A stretch of 6,136 bases of DNA from an uncultured Bacteroidales bacterium. Lineage in GTDB: Bacteria; Bacteroidota; Bacteroidia; Bacteroidales; Muribaculaceae. Of this stretch, positions 6,131 through 6,136 are shown piece by piece. Location: positions 1 through 6,136 of the forward strand of contig CALZQD010000108.1 of NCBI GenBank assembly GCA_945828175.1. Direction: 5' to 3'. Every line of letters begins with the position of its first letter. The first letter of the stretch is position 1. The position numbers and the translations under genes were made by a program. The notes below the pieces were generated by a model. That model did no database searches. It was not told the origin of the DNA and saw nothing but the letters and a program-made list of their open reading frames with translations.

Positions 6131-6136
6131 GGCCGC

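Overview
The window is a gene-dense chromosomal segment, most likely from the order Bacteroidales (Bacteroidota). Three things point there. A DUF4294 protein, a family known from Bacteroidetes, sits between nadB and xerD. A full match to the Bacteroidetes sigma-factor consensus (TTTG, 20-nt spacer, TAnnTTTG) lies ahead of nadB. Gene starts lack clear Shine-Dalgarno sequences. The G+C-rich third codon positions would suit a higher-GC gut lineage such as Muribaculaceae or Rikenellaceae, but family-level placement is a guess.

Layout from left to right. Positions 1-135 hold no supported gene; they contain two hairpin-forming palindromes and a T-rich tract. Positions 136-1536 (minus) encode a stand-alone, divergent ClpX-like AAA+ ATPase. 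A 158-nt divergent intergenic region follows, with the nadB promoter and an overlapping 31-codon hydrophobic small ORF. Positions 1695-4814 (plus) form a tight three-gene operon: nadB (L-aspartate oxidase), a secreted DUF4294 protein, and xerD (tyrosine recombinase). The last two overlap at an ATGA. Positions 4809-6130 (minus) form a two-gene operon read toward xerD: a LexA-like XRE/S24 self-cleaving repressor followed by rnhB (RNase HII), linked by a TGATG overlap. xerD and rnhB converge and overlap by 6 nt.

Most of the window is housekeeping: NAD biosynthesis, chromosome dimer resolution, and removal of RNA from DNA next to a SOS-type regulator. No mobile element, CRISPR array, tRNA or rRNA was found. 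The least ordinary item is the ClpX-like ATPase. It keeps the ClpP-docking IGF motif, Walker A, arginine finger and sensor 2. It lacks the ClpX zinc-binding domain, has an altered pore loop, has lost the RKH loop, and carries His in place of the Walker B Asp. It may be a specialised ClpP-associated unfoldase or a remodeller with altered ATPase activity. The in-frame hydrophobic small ORF ending one codon before nadB is the second item worth checking.
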